From positions 259,907 through 323,906 of the forward strand of contig NW_006768769.1 of NCBI RefSeq assembly GCF_000204055.1: a DNA stretch of 64,000 nucleotides, read 5' to 3'. Below, one piece after another: positions 1-10,483 of the stretch. Position numbers and translations under genes: made by a program. The DNA is from Melampsora larici-populina 98AG31 (taxonomy: Eukaryota > Basidiomycota > Pucciniomycetes > Pucciniales > Melampsoraceae). Under the pieces are notes generated by a model. It had not been told where the DNA came from, did not search any database, and saw only the letters and a list, made by a program, of their open reading frames with translations. Positions within the stretch are counted from its first letter, which is position 1; each line of letters opens with the position of its first letter.

Positions 1-1430
1 TATGTGAGCTCTTTTCCCCCATGTGATTCATGCTTATCCATCTGGCTGTGTGTACAGATCTGTATAAGAATTGCAGTCTATCTGTACCAGAATCATTGTT
101 CAAGATTTTAATTCAAAATTCCTTTGAAAATTTGATGTTTTTAGATTTCAACACTCCTATTGGTCTTGGGAAGATTGAGATTAACAGGCAGAGGAGCACA
201 TGATAATATGTTGATGCTCTTGGTTAATTTCAGAATTGATCAAGTTATGTCTTCAAATTCCCATTGGATTGGGAGTAAACATTTGAGAAATAATAATGAA
301 AGTCATTGGCTATATCATAAGAAGCTTGTGTGAGCCCAGCTTGCAGTGCTGCACATACAAAATTGGCAAGAATTGCCCTTGGGGTGATTTTTATTGGAGG
401 CAAGCCCAGTATCTTTAGTGGCAATGAGGGCTCTTTTTTTGCAGACTTGGCTAACCAAAAGAAACGTTCAGACAGGCTACAAGAATCCACTATGGTTGTG
501 TTATATGGGTGTGTTAACAACATGATTTGGTGTCATTTCAAAGCTAAATTATACACAGGTCCATAGTGTACCTGTTATAATAGACTTGCGGTCCATAGGT
601 ATGCATCAAATCATGCTTCAAGCTTGTGTAAATCTGCAAAAGACTAAAACAAGACTTAGCATAAACTGTTGGTGCATCAAATTGGTCAACAGTCATGCAT
701 CTGCACCCATCAAGCTCTGCACTCATGACTTTCACTCCACATATTCCCTCTGGCCTTACAATTTCAGTATCTCAATAGTTTCTGCTTACTTGTGACTTGC
801 TAAGAAACTTGAAAAAAATGTAAAAAAGTGCTCTTGCACAATTGATCTTGCTAGGATCAAACAAAAGGTTAGAAAGCTTGTTGCTCATTGTCAACATTTG
901 AAGCCTTCAGTTTGATTTTGTCTGGTCATCAAGGTGGTCATGGCAGGAAAGTGAGTTGGATTTGGTGTGTAAGATACTTTGATCTGGGTCTTGAAGTTTC
1001 CATAGTGTGTAAAGTGTTTTAAGAATAGATTATTGTAGTGAAATCATATGTTACATCATCCCATAGTGGCTTTAGGCTCACAACAATTTAGTTACTACAT
1101 GCATGGTTAATTTTGGTGGTCAGGACCACAACTTTTACAATTTAACACTGAACCATAGTGGAAGCTCTGACTTAAATGTATTGAAATGGCACAAAAAAAA
1201 CAAGTAGGTATTTTCATGGCAAGTGCAATGTCAAATTTGGGACAAAGATTCATCATTTTGTGTTTCCAAAGGGAGTGGGAATCCCAGTTTCTGTTGTTTG
1301 AATTGAAAATGATTGGTTTGCACAAAAATTGGAACAAAACTATAGGAATCAAGACGTTCAGGCTTAGAAGGCTTGGTGCCAGTGGGATTTATTTTATTCT
1401 TCATGAAGCTATTAAGTTTTTGCTTGGCAC
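1..1430. other. gene-free left flank
   Basis: I see no convincing gene here. Short open frames on both strands lack splice-consistent extensions and recognisable motifs. The right end (about 1396-1450) is where homology to the spacer between the two tandem paralogues stops, so it is native sequence downstream of the tandem array. Confidence 0.5.
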
Positions 1431-1431
1431 A

Positions 1432-1555
1432 TGTTCCAGGTGGTGAAAGTGTCCATGTCTCTGTGATATTGATACTTGTCAGTGGTTTGTTGAATACTGA
1501 GGTGGGTTACTGAGAGAATGAAGCGATATTGGTGGAGGTCTAAGGAAAAGAAAAC
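1432..1555 (-). repeat. 3' spacer copy 1 of the tandem paralogue array
   Basis: The 125 bases downstream (minus sense) of the 703-residue gene match those downstream of the 1027-residue gene at 3643-3767, including the shared words ATGTTCCAGGTGGTGAAAG and CCATGTCTCTGTGAT. In the second copy this sequence runs straight into the reading frame of the truncated gene. Here it runs into unrelated sequence and an early stop. It marks the right-hand limit of the duplicated unit. Confidence 0.85.
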
Positions 1556-3667
1556 TCACTTGAAAAGTCTTGACCAACTTGATGGTGTCTCACCAAGTAG
1601 ATTCTTGATCTCAAAATTAAAATTGTTTGGATGCAACTTTTTCAAGTTTGCTAAATCAATGTTCCAAGACTTCAACAGGTGTGGTAAGCACTGTAGTGGT
1701 ACAGGATTTGTTGCAACAACTCTGAATTGCCACAATACATTGAAGAGCTCATTAGGATCAGTGTAATCTAGTGCAATCCTGTGCTTAATCATACCCTGCC
1801 TATTTAGATTCTGAGGAATATTTTCTTTGAATTGAAAGTCCTCCCATTGTGAAAATATCCCTTTTAGAAACTCCCAGGCACTCTTGATGACCAACCTGAG
1901 TGTAACTACTGGGAGTTCATTCTGGTAGAGGACTCTCACAAGCCCTATGAAGCCGACAGTTACTCTGTACTCAGCCATACTGATGACCTTGACAATTTTT
2001 TCAAAATTTTCATCATTAGGCTTTCTATGAGATGAAGTTTTTTTTGCCCTTGGTCCCTTTACAGCGGATGTTATATCATAACCGTGTATGTCCTTGTGAA
2101 ACTTCAATATATTGTCAAGTAATGTAACAAAGAAAGTGTGGACCTCTTGACACATATCAAATCCCACAGATGAGTGAAACTGGGCAGAATTGGATAGAAA
2201 CTTGTAGATTGTGTACCAACTTCCTTCCTTTACTCCAGCTGGTGATGTTGCATATTTTCCAGAAAGTTTTACTCCCTTAAATGCAATGTTCCTGATCTCT
2301 CCTCTTCCATAAAACCCACCATGGGTATATTTCAAGTGTGAGTCATGAAAAGTTTTGATCTCTGCATGATACCATAACAAATGATTTACATTGATTTTTG
2401 AGGTTGTTCTTTGTTCATCCCATTCATTCATAAGGTGATACATTGAATCAACTGCCAGGTCTGCATGTCTTCCAAGGAGGCTTAGGTAATGAAACCATAA
2501 AATTGGGTCTTTCCAGTCATCTTTCTTGAAATCAATTCTCTTCGCCTGGTTTTCATTCTTGCTGTTCACATTCAAGTTCCTCCATCCCTCAAAATGAAGC
2601 TTAATAAATTGCCAACCTTCTTTCAAAATGGTTTCCAAAGAGAATTGGTCACCTCCATTGTTTGCAAAGACTCCAATGAGACCCAGAAAGGACATTGTGA
2701 TTTTCAGGTGAGCAAGCCTGATGGCTAGGTCAATCAGATCCACTGCTAATTTTTCTTGATTGTTATTTTGGATCATATCCTTACGTAGGCTCTCAAACCA
2801 AACTATTGTCTCATAACACAAACCTGGTGAACTATTCACCATGAATGCACCAATCTGTTGCAGGACTAAAATCAGCTGATTTGATGTGACACTTGAATAG
2901 CCCGGGGACATTAATTTTTCTGCAAATTCCAAGCTAATCACACTGGCTGGATGCCTTGATTCACATCTTTCTGTTATTCTTATTTGGTCATCATTTGACA
3001 TATTTGCAGAGCTCTTGGACATTGATGGCATGTCTGGATGTATATCAATTCCCTCAACAAGTTGTGTGGGCCCTAGGTCTTTTGCACTTGAATAGGAATG
3101 TCCTACAGCCTCAGGAATACAAAGATCAATCAAATCTGATGGTGAGGGATCCGACTGTAACACACTTATGTCATTTCCTTTCTCCTTTTGTTTTGGCGAT
3201 CCTTTGTGTAATAATATTCCATCCAGATCCGCTGGCTTACTGTATGGACTTCTGTGTGAGTTTTCCAAACCCATGTGGTGATTTTCCATCCAAATTCCAA
3301 CACTTGGGCTATTGGTTACTGCATATGAAGGATCTTGAATAGAACTTGGAAGCGCACTCAATTCCCTTGAAACAGCTTCTTGGAAGCAGTTCTGAGGAAG
3401 AAAAGATAAGTTGGGAGTGTTTTCATTCATTGGTATGACAATTTCATCAATGGTACTGCAAACAGGTTCAGATTCCTTATGGGGAGTCAGGTTGGAATGG
3501 CTGTCATCAAAAAGGCCATGTAGGTTGGTTTGGGAAGATGAAGCTTCATACTGTTCAGCTTCGCTATCCTGGACAAATTGTGTTTTGGCAACCATCTTTG
3601 AAGGGTTCCTGATCAAATCATTCCCGGTATTTGTTTCGTACATGTTCCAGGTGGTGAAAGCCTCCAT
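1556..3667 (-). CDS. truncated paralogue of unrecognised tandem family (703 aa)
   Basis: One uninterrupted frame of 703 codons starts at an ATG. From about residue 19 it aligns along its whole length with residues from roughly 350 onward of the neighbouring 1027-residue protein. Similarity is moderate in the acidic N-terminal part and very high in the C-terminal 440 residues. The first dozen or so codons are homologous not to that protein but to the intergenic spacer copy at 1432-1450. The gene therefore appears to have gained its start codon from spacer DNA at a tandem-duplication junction, losing the first third of the parent protein. It has no signal-peptide-like start and only about 100 bases separate it from the upstream gene's stop, so it may lack its own promoter. 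It could be a pseudogene, but the frame is open over 2.1 kb. I do not recognise the family. Confidence 0.65.
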   Translation of the reverse strand: MEAFTTWNMYETNTGNDLIRNPSKMVAKTQFVQDSEAEQYEASSSQTNLHGLFDDSHSNLTPHKESEPVCSTIDEIVIPMNENTPNLSFLPQNCFQEAVSRELSALPSSIQDPSYAVTNSPSVGIWMENHHMGLENSHRSPYSKPADLDGILLHKGSPKQKEKGNDISVLQSDPSPSDLIDLCIPEAVGHSYSSAKDLGPTQLVEGIDIHPDMPSMSKSSANMSNDDQIRITERCESRHPASVISLEFAEKLMSPGYSSVTSNQLILVLQQIGAFMVNSSPGLCYETIVWFESLRKDMIQNNNQEKLAVDLIDLAIRLAHLKITMSFLGLIGVFANNGGDQFSLETILKEGWQFIKLHFEGWRNLNVNSKNENQAKRIDFKKDDWKDPILWFHYLSLLGRHADLAVDSMYHLMNEWDEQRTTSKINVNHLLWYHAEIKTFHDSHLKYTHGGFYGRGEIRNIAFKGVKLSGKYATSPAGVKEGSWYTIYKFLSNSAQFHSSVGFDMCQEVHTFFVTLLDNILKFHKDIHGYDITSAVKGPRAKKTSSHRKPNDENFEKIVKVISMAEYRVTVGFIGLVRVLYQNELPVVTLRLVIKSAWEFLKGIFSQWEDFQFKENIPQNLNRQGMIKHRIALDYTDPNELFNVLWQFRVVATNPVPLQCLPHLLKSWNIDLANLKKLHPNNFNFEIKNLLGETPSSWSRLFK

Positions 3668-3767
3668 GTCTCTGTGATAGAAATACTTGTCAGTGATTTT
3701 GTTAAACAGTAAAATGTGTTACTGATAGGAATAATTAATATTGGCAAAATTCAAAGAGAAAGAAATC

Positions 3768-6700
3768 TCACTCAAAAAGTTTTGACCAACTTGATGGTGT
3801 CTCACCAAGCAGAGCCTTGATCTCAAAATTGAAATTGTTTGGATACAACTTTTTGAAGTTTGCTAGATCATTATTCCAAGACTTGAAGAGGCGTGGTAAG
3901 CAATGAAGTGGCACAGGGTTTTTTGAAACAGCTTGAAATTGCCACAATACATTGAAGAGCTCATTAGGATCAGTGTAATCTAACTTAATCCTATGCTTAT
4001 TCAAACTCTGCCTATTGAGGTTCTGAGGAAGATTTTTCTCAAATTGAAAGTCCTTCCATTGTGAAAATATCCCTTTTAAAAACTCCCATGCACTTTTGAG
4101 TACCAACCTGAGGGTAACTACTGGTAATTCATTCTGGTAGAGGACTCTAACAAGACCTATGAAGCCAACAGTTACTCTGTACTCAGCCATACTGATGACC
4201 TTGACAATTTTTCCAATATTTTCATCATTAGGCCTTCTATTAGATGAGGTTTCTTTTGCCCTTGATCCCTTGACAGCGGATGTTATATGATAATCATGTA
4301 CTTCCTTGTAGGACTTAATTATATGGTCAAGTAATGAAACAAAGAAAGTGTGGACCTCTTGACACATATCAAATCCCACAGATGAGTGAAACTGTGCAGA
4401 ATGGGATAGAAACTTGTAGATTGTGTACCAACTTCCTTCCTTCACTCCAGCTGGTGATTTTGCATAGTTTCCAGACAGCTTTACTCCCTTAAATGCAATG
4501 TTCCTGATCTCTCCTCTTCCATAAAACCCACCATGGGTATATCTCAAGTGTGAGTCATGGAAAGTTTTGATCTCTGCATGATACCATGACAAATGCTTTA
4601 CATTGATTTTTGAGGTTGTTCTTTGATCATCCCATTTCTTGATAAGATGGTACATTGAATCAACTGCCAAGTCTGCAAGTCTTCCAAGGAGGCTTAGGTA
4701 ATGAAACCATAAAACTGGGTCCTTCCAGTCATCTTTGTTGAAATCAGTTCTCTTTGCCTGGTTTTCATTCTTGTTGTTCACATTCAAGTTCCTCCATCCC
4801 TCAAAATGAAGCTTAATAAATTGCCAACCTTCTTTCAAAATGGTTTCCAAAGAGAATTGGTCACCTCCATTGTTTGCAAAGACTCCGATGAGACCCATAA
4901 AGCACATTGTAATTTTCAGGTGAGAGATCTTTATTGCTCGATCAATCTGCTCAACTGATGATTGTTTTGGATGATTTTTTTGGATCATCTCCTTGCGTAG
5001 GCTCTCAAACCAAACTGTTGTCTCATAACACAAACTTGGTGAATTATTCACCAGGAATGCACCAATCCGTTGGAGGGCTAAAATCAGCCGATTTGATGTG
5101 ACTCTTGTTGAACAGCCTGGGGTCATTGATTTTTCTGCAAATTCAAAGCCAAGTACACTGACTGAATGTCTTGGTTTAAATTCTTCTTCTGTTCTCATTG
5201 TATCACTTTTTCCCATATTTGTAGAGCTGGTTGGAATTGATGTCATGTCTGGATGTATATTCATTTGTTCAACAAACTGTGCAGCTCCAAAGTCTTTTGC
5301 ACTTGGAGAGGTATGTGCTTGAGGAATATGAAGATCAATCAAATGTAATGGTGAGTAATCCCCCTGTAACAGACTTGTGACATTCTCTTCCTCCTTGTGT
5401 TTTGGTGATCCATTGTGTGATAATCTTACATCCAGATCAGCTGGCTTACTGTATGGATTTCTGTGTAAATATTCCAAACCCATGTGGTAATTTTCCATCC
5501 AAAGTTGCACACTTGGGATATTGTTTACTGCATATGAAGGTTCTTGAATACAACCCGTAAGTGCACTTAATTCGCTTGATACTGCTTCTTGGAAGCAGTT
5601 CTGAGGAAGAAAAGATAAGTCAGGAGTGTTTTCATTCATTGGTCTGACAATTTCATCAATGGTAGTGCAAGCTGGTTCAAATTTCTGATGAGGCCAAAGG
5701 TCAAATTGGCTGTTATCCAAAGGGCCATAGAGGTTTATGTGTGAAGATGAAGATTCATACGGTCCGGCCTGGCTATCCTGGAAGAATTTGTTTTTGTCAT
5801 CCAAATTTGACAGCTTTTTAATCAAATCATTCACAGTATCTGGTTGTTTTAGTACTGAGTCCAGAAGGTGGCTGTTGAGTTGAGGAGTGAAACTGTGAGT
5901 CATATCCAAGTCAACAAACCTCCCTTTACCAGGTAGAGAATGTTCATGTCTGTCAATGATAGAAGAGAATGTGCTTTCAACTCTTTTATGGGGATCAAAG
6001 TTTACTTGTGATGGATGCAAAAAGCTGGAGAGGTCTGTGTTTGAAAAATCAGGATGTTCCTGACTTTTCTGAAGAATTTTTTCCATTCCAATTCTCTCTG
6101 CAGGATCTTCAAGCAAGTAGCCTAATGTGCTTGGTTCTTGTGATATTGAAGCTTGAAGGTAGTGTGGAGATATATAAGGATCATATTGGGGAGTGTTAAG
6201 ATACATACAGCTCTCTGCTATTGGCCCTTGATTTTTGCTATTCTCATGGATATCATGACCTGTGATCTTGGCCTTTTTGTGTGGATGAAAGGTTTCCTTG
6301 GCCGTGTCCACAAACCCGTAGTGGTCAATATCTGAAGTTGGAAATTCATAGATCATATCTTGGCTTTGCTGTTCATTTTTCTCTCCTTCCCACAGAGGTT
6401 TGGCTAGGACAGAATCTAGTTGAGCAGGCTGTGGAGACATTCCTAGTTGATCATGAGTATTCCAGTATGTATCAAGATCATTGTATAAACTTCCAACTTG
6501 AGATGATTCATATCCTTGATATCCTTCTTCAAAATCAGAAAAATGTTTGTTTTGATCATTAATTTGTGATATGCCATGACTTGAAGCATAACAAGTGATA
6601 GGTTTTTTGCATTCATTGTGGTTCAACTCATGGAATTGCAAGGGATCTTGACTTGGTGGTGTATGCAACTGAAACCAATCCACATCTGGAAGAACACTGC

Positions 6701-6851
6701 CCCCAAGCCCCATATCTCCTGCTTCATGCCATTGTTCAGTACTCAATGGGCTGATTTTGGATTGAAGTCCTGAGACTGAGCTGGATGTCATCAATAGAAA
6801 TGTCTTCCAAAATATCTTCCACATCATATTTTTTGAAATCTTGTGAGACAT
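3768..6851 (-). CDS. large unrecognised protein with duplicated C-terminal domain (1027 aa)
   Basis: A single open frame begins at the ATG at 6851; in-frame ATGs at 6827 and 6824 would give a signal-peptide-like start (MMWKIFWKTFLLMTSSSVSG). The first 580 residues are polar, acidic and low in predicted structure. The C-terminal 440 residues look like a folded helical domain that contains an internal repeat. Residues near 645-740 (core GLIGVFANN..LKEGWQFIK, then a DWKDP..LWFHYL segment) resemble residues near 890-997 (core GLVRVLYQN..LKSAWEFLK, then DYTDPNELFNVL). A strongly conserved linker (YTHGGFYGRGEIRN) lies between them. The gene is the apparent parent of the neighbour at 1556-3667. Rust lineage-specific expansion is likely. 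Secretion is possible but not shown. No catalytic motif was seen and no function is offered. Confidence 0.75.
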   Translation of the reverse strand: MSHKISKNMMWKIFWKTFLLMTSSSVSGLQSKISPLSTEQWHEAGDMGLGGSVLPDVDWFQLHTPPSQDPLQFHELNHNECKKPITCYASSHGISQINDQNKHFSDFEEGYQGYESSQVGSLYNDLDTYWNTHDQLGMSPQPAQLDSVLAKPLWEGEKNEQQSQDMIYEFPTSDIDHYGFVDTAKETFHPHKKAKITGHDIHENSKNQGPIAESCMYLNTPQYDPYISPHYLQASISQEPSTLGYLLEDPAERIGMEKILQKSQEHPDFSNTDLSSFLHPSQVNFDPHKRVESTFSSIIDRHEHSLPGKGRFVDLDMTHSFTPQLNSHLLDSVLKQPDTVNDLIKKLSNLDDKNKFFQDSQAGPYESSSSHINLYGPLDNSQFDLWPHQKFEPACTTIDEIVRPMNENTPDLSFLPQNCFQEAVSSELSALTGCIQEPSYAVNNIPSVQLWMENYHMGLEYLHRNPYSKPADLDVRLSHNGSPKHKEEENVTSLLQGDYSPLHLIDLHIPQAHTSPSAKDFGAAQFVEQMNIHPDMTSIPTSSTNMGKSDTMRTEEEFKPRHSVSVLGFEFAEKSMTPGCSTRVTSNRLILALQRIGAFLVNNSPSLCYETTVWFESLRKEMIQKNHPKQSSVEQIDRAIKISHLKITMCFMGLIGVFANNGGDQFSLETILKEGWQFIKLHFEGWRNLNVNNKNENQAKRTDFNKDDWKDPVLWFHYLSLLGRLADLAVDSMYHLIKKWDDQRTTSKINVKHLSWYHAEIKTFHDSHLRYTHGGFYGRGEIRNIAFKGVKLSGNYAKSPAGVKEGSWYTIYKFLSHSAQFHSSVGFDMCQEVHTFFVSLLDHIIKSYKEVHDYHITSAVKGSRAKETSSNRRPNDENIGKIVKVISMAEYRVTVGFIGLVRVLYQNELPVVTLRLVLKSAWEFLKGIFSQWKDFQFEKNLPQNLNRQSLNKHRIKLDYTDPNELFNVLWQFQAVSKNPVPLHCLPRLFKSWNNDLANFKKLYPNNFNFEIKALLGETPSSWSKLFE

Positions 6852-7483
6852 TTGTGGCACTTATGATAGGAACTCTATTGATATTGATGAAGACTAAGTA
6901 AATGGTTAAAAGTGGTTTGAATATGTATCTAACTTGCACACTTTGTAAGTTGAAATAAGATGTGTAATACCAGAAAGATTTTATAAAAAATGGAAAGTGG
7001 ACACAAAATAAAAATCAGAGCAATGGTCATGATTGCAGCAGTTGTTTCACCTGCTTGTGAAACTCCATGCTAAGCCCAGGTTGTGTCTGATAATGTCTGG
7101 CTTGTTGGAAATCATCTGACTTGTGTCAAAACTTATTGCATTATGTCATCCACTCTGATAGTACCTAAAATCTACTATGTACAATGTGTCAAGTTCAATT
7201 TAAATTTCTTGGCAAATATCTGTCTCATTTTGACTATTGAATTCAATGTTTTCCTTCACTCATTACAATAGTTACCATCCTATTTTGTCTGCTGTGAGTC
7301 TATATAGATTGTTCTACTGTGTTCCTTTGTTCTGTCCTGTTTGAGCTCCATAACCATCTAGCCCAATGTGTTGAATGAGCTCACAAATGCAACAGCTTAT
7401 CAAACCTATGTCCAGAAGGATCCCTCACTATAAAGAGCTGTTGTTTGTGTGTTACTATTGTTTTTCTTCACTCAAACTGCTTC

Positions 7484-7793
7484 TCTCTTTACTTGTGCCA
7501 CCTTACAACAGGTGTCTATCCTTCCATTGTCACTGAGCAGTGACCTCAGCCGCAGTGCTTTACTTCATCACTAATAGTAATATGTTATTCCTTACCAGGT
7601 TTGTATGGCCTTTATGTTTTAATTTATCACAGTTTGTGCTCATGGTAATGTTAAAATCAAACCCCCTTTCTCTGTACTTGCCCCACCTTACAACAGGTGT
7701 CTATCTCTCAATTCTCACTTATTAGTGACCTCGGCTGAAGTGCTTAATTACTTCATCACTGATACGTGATTCCTTACCAGTTTCCTGGCCTTT
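7484..7793. repeat. diverged direct repeat, two ~130-bp copies
   Basis: Copy 1 (about 7484-7611) and copy 2 (about 7665-7793) share CACCTTACAACAGGTGTCTAT, then a GTGACCTC..GC..GTGCTT block, then ACTTCATCACT and CCTTACCAG..TGGCCTTT, in the same order. They are separated by about 55 bases. This could be a local duplication or two fragments of one dispersed repeat. Confidence 0.75.
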
Positions 7794-7989
7794 CCTATCT
7801 CATCATTGACTATCTGCAGTAAAATAAGGGGTTTGAAGTTGAATTTTTTTGATGCACTTTCCCCAAATTCAGACCAGTTGTCAACAAAAAATACTTGTAA
7901 AGCCAACATTTTATCAATTCTGGACGTAAAAAAAGCCAACTTGAAACCCTTTATATTTGTATTGGAAACTTGTCGTTCTGCTGCAATAT

Positions 7990-8261
7990 GGGGGCTCAGG
8001 TCAAGACTTTTGTGGTGTTGTCCTAAAAAATTGGGCAAAGTTTCCTACAGTACCAGGCTGTAAATTTTTCCCCCCAATTTGTAAAAAAATTATGTTGCCA
8101 AGCAGCAAATTTGCCCAAATTTACGTAAATTTGCTGATCAAAAGAATTTGGGATGTCTTCAAACTTTTCCCAAGTTCATAATAAAATTTTGCATAAATTT
8201 TATGAATTTGGCAAAAGTTTTTTATGATCAAAGCAGTAGAATAACTTGACCTGAGCCCCCC
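7990..8261. mobile_element. MITE-like inverted-repeat element
   Basis: A perfect 16-base inverted repeat bounds about 272 bases: GGGGGCTCAGGTCAAG at 7990-8005 and its complement at 8245-8260. The interior holds nested inverted repeats (CAGCAAATTT..AAATTTGCTG near 8100-8136). There is no coding capacity. Target-site duplication is not clear. Confidence 0.6.
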
Positions 8262-8995
8262 TAATAACCCAGGATTCATCCTACCGCACCATCAGACTGT
8301 GACCCTTCCAATTAAAAATAAACAGGTCAGTGTTTTCTATCCTCCATGTCCATCTTTCTGATGCCAATTTTGTTTAAGACTATAAAGACACTTTGAAATG
8401 ATTTATCCTGTCATCTATCTGATAAAACTTTTTAAGTACAGGTATGCACATAGATTTTCCTTGAATGTCTTCAAAACAAAGTGCAAATTGAGCAAAATGT
8501 GCAAACTACAACTTTCCTGACATCCAAATTCTGCTTGAAAAAAATGAATTTTGTTAGGTCCGTCAGAAATCCTAACCTGAGAATTACATTCCTAGCAAAA
8601 AAGGGAAAAAAACATTGAAGGGCTGGGACTCGGGGGTACATGTGAAGTTTCAAGCACTTTTTGATCAACCTTGAATCTCACTGTTTATGCACAAAAAAAT
8701 CCAACCTGACTCCTGAACCCCTCCTGATAGAACAGACCTAATATTGATTGGACAGTGAGTGTCGTTTTGCTTGAGTTTATCTAAAGCTTTTTGGAGCAAA
8801 AAAAACAATTGAAAATCAAAGAACTTCAACAGATATTTACATCCTATTGTATGACACTCCATCACTCTCAACCCAAAAACTGAACTAAGCAAATCTTAGT
8901 AAAACCAAATCCTTACTAAATCATCTTCAGTAGACCCTACCAAGAAAAAGAAAAAGAAAGCCAAGAATGGAAGGGGTTTTTTGGCAAAATATTAA

Positions 8996-9933
8996 TCAAT
9001 TTGGAAAAAACTTGGATAAATGAATCGCTTCAGATTTCATTTCTTCTAAACTTCTTGGTTTTCTTTCTTCATTATCAACTTGACCTTTCAAAACATTAGG
9101 AGTAGCTTGGAATCGGTTTAAATGATCATAAATCTAAATAAACCGCCCAGAAAGAAAAACGGAATTCAGCCCCATTTTTTTAAAGAGGAATGGTAAACAG
9201 ATCAAAAAGATGATTAGGTTGAGGGGTTTGGTTTGCTTACTTCATCGTTTTGTTTGAAATCGTTTGGTTGACGTGGGAGGATATGAACATGTAAATGTGG
9301 TACCTGTTTAATCTTGATTACTTTTTCTTCTTCGAAAACGTTTTCAAGAAATTCCATTGAAAGATACTCACTGATTGACCAGCATCAGGTCCATCCTACA
9401 TACAAAAGAACACAACGCACGATTAGGTTTGATTGTTTGAGAGAAAACTAAAGTTGGAGAAAAACACTCAACTTGGATTGAAATCGTCAAACTGTTAGAT
9501 TCATAAATGATTTCTAATTGTTTTGAAACGATTTGAACCGTTTTAAACAAATCGATCAATTCGATTTCATCTAATTGACTCAATTTTTGGATCGAATTTC
9601 GTTTGGGTATAATCAAAACATCTAAAGAAACGTTCCAAACCGAAAAAAGAAATGTGTAAAAATCAAAAAGTGAGTTTGGTTTTTTTGATTTTGGTTTGTT
9701 TGATTTTGAATAAAGGTTTTTGACTTACGACCATTGACGATGGGTTTCAAGTTTACGATTCCTAATGAATTTTCACTTTCATAAAAAACTTGATCACTAT
9801 TACAATGTAAATTAAGAATCAAGAAAAATTCAATCAAGCATATATCAATCGATCTGTAAAGGAGTTCTCCAGTTTACCTCACATCGAAATTCGAGAATAG
9901 TTTCGGATTGGGTTTGGATTGAATTGAACTCAT
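8996..9933 (-). CDS. FHIT-like HIT-family diadenosine polyphosphate hydrolase (165 aa)
   Basis: Six exons close in frame: 9933-9878, 9796-9729, 9621-9473, 9395-9372, 9303-9241 and 9133-8996. All introns are GT-AG and the product is 165 residues (human FHIT 147). The order is that of the Fhit branch of the histidine-triad superfamily. An N-terminal strand pair ends in LKPIVNGHVLIIPKR. A helix follows, then LTISIQDGPDAGQ, then the triad H102-L-H104-V-H106-I, with His104 the expected nucleophile. The C-terminal helix reads KPRSLEEMKSEA. Fhit/Hnt2 enzymes split ApppA-type dinucleotides to AMP plus a nucleotide. The start is the first ATG giving an open exon before the conserved fold. One exon is only 24 bases. 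I am sure of the family; substrate preference is inferred. Confidence 0.93.
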
Positions 9934-10483
9934 GAAGCTTTTGTGAGTTTGGATGTTGGATGAACGAATGAATGGTCGTTGATTGATTGGTTTGAAGAGT
10001 TTAAAGTAACTTGTCCTTAGTGACTTTGACATCTTTCATCGATTTTCTGTTTACCGTTTACTTCTGATCGGGTTCGAAGACCAATTTACATATTGAAACT
10101 TGACTGATTTCCTTAGTTTTCGTTACGCATGAATCGTGGGACTGGGTGATGGCTCTCAATGATATTTCATCAAAATACAAAACATACAATCTTCAAGAAA
10201 GTCAAAGATAAGATAAGAGTACATCAAATAATAAGACAAGCTTCCATAGAAAAAAAAAGAACGAATGCAAACTCATCAAATTCAAAGGGTTGAATTGGTA
10301 GAATTAAGAAAGGTTTGATCAGGAGATAAAGTTTGTTGAGGAGTACTAGATAATCCAGGTGTGGTAATCAAGCTCAATGAATGAGGTATTTCATTAACAA
10401 ATTTCAAAAGTGACCTAATCCAAAACAAATCATCATTCTTATCAACATTCAAGAAACTTAAACCGATGCCAAATCAATCTTTC
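9934..10483. promoter_or_regulatory. intergenic: FHIT-like promoter and MED9-like 3' end
   Basis: These 550 bases lie between two minus-strand genes. They should hold the promoter and 5' UTR of the FHIT-like gene at the left side and the terminator of the MED9-like gene at the right. No TATA box, repeat or other motif could be assigned with confidence. Confidence 0.4.

Larger units (their letters stand above)
6852..8995. other. repeat-rich intergenic region
   Basis: There is no supported gene. The stretch holds a diverged direct repeat (7484-7793) and an inverted-repeat element (7990-8261), listed separately. The rest is AT-rich with A/T homopolymers. A minus-strand frame just upstream of the 1027-residue gene (6736-6939) is hydrophobic but has no ATG. 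Confidence 0.6.

Noticed and set aside
6736..6939. Alternative signal-peptide exon for the 1027-residue protein
   Set aside because: It begins with GTG in a eukaryotic gene and no ATG was found upstream in frame; kept only as an open question among the findings.
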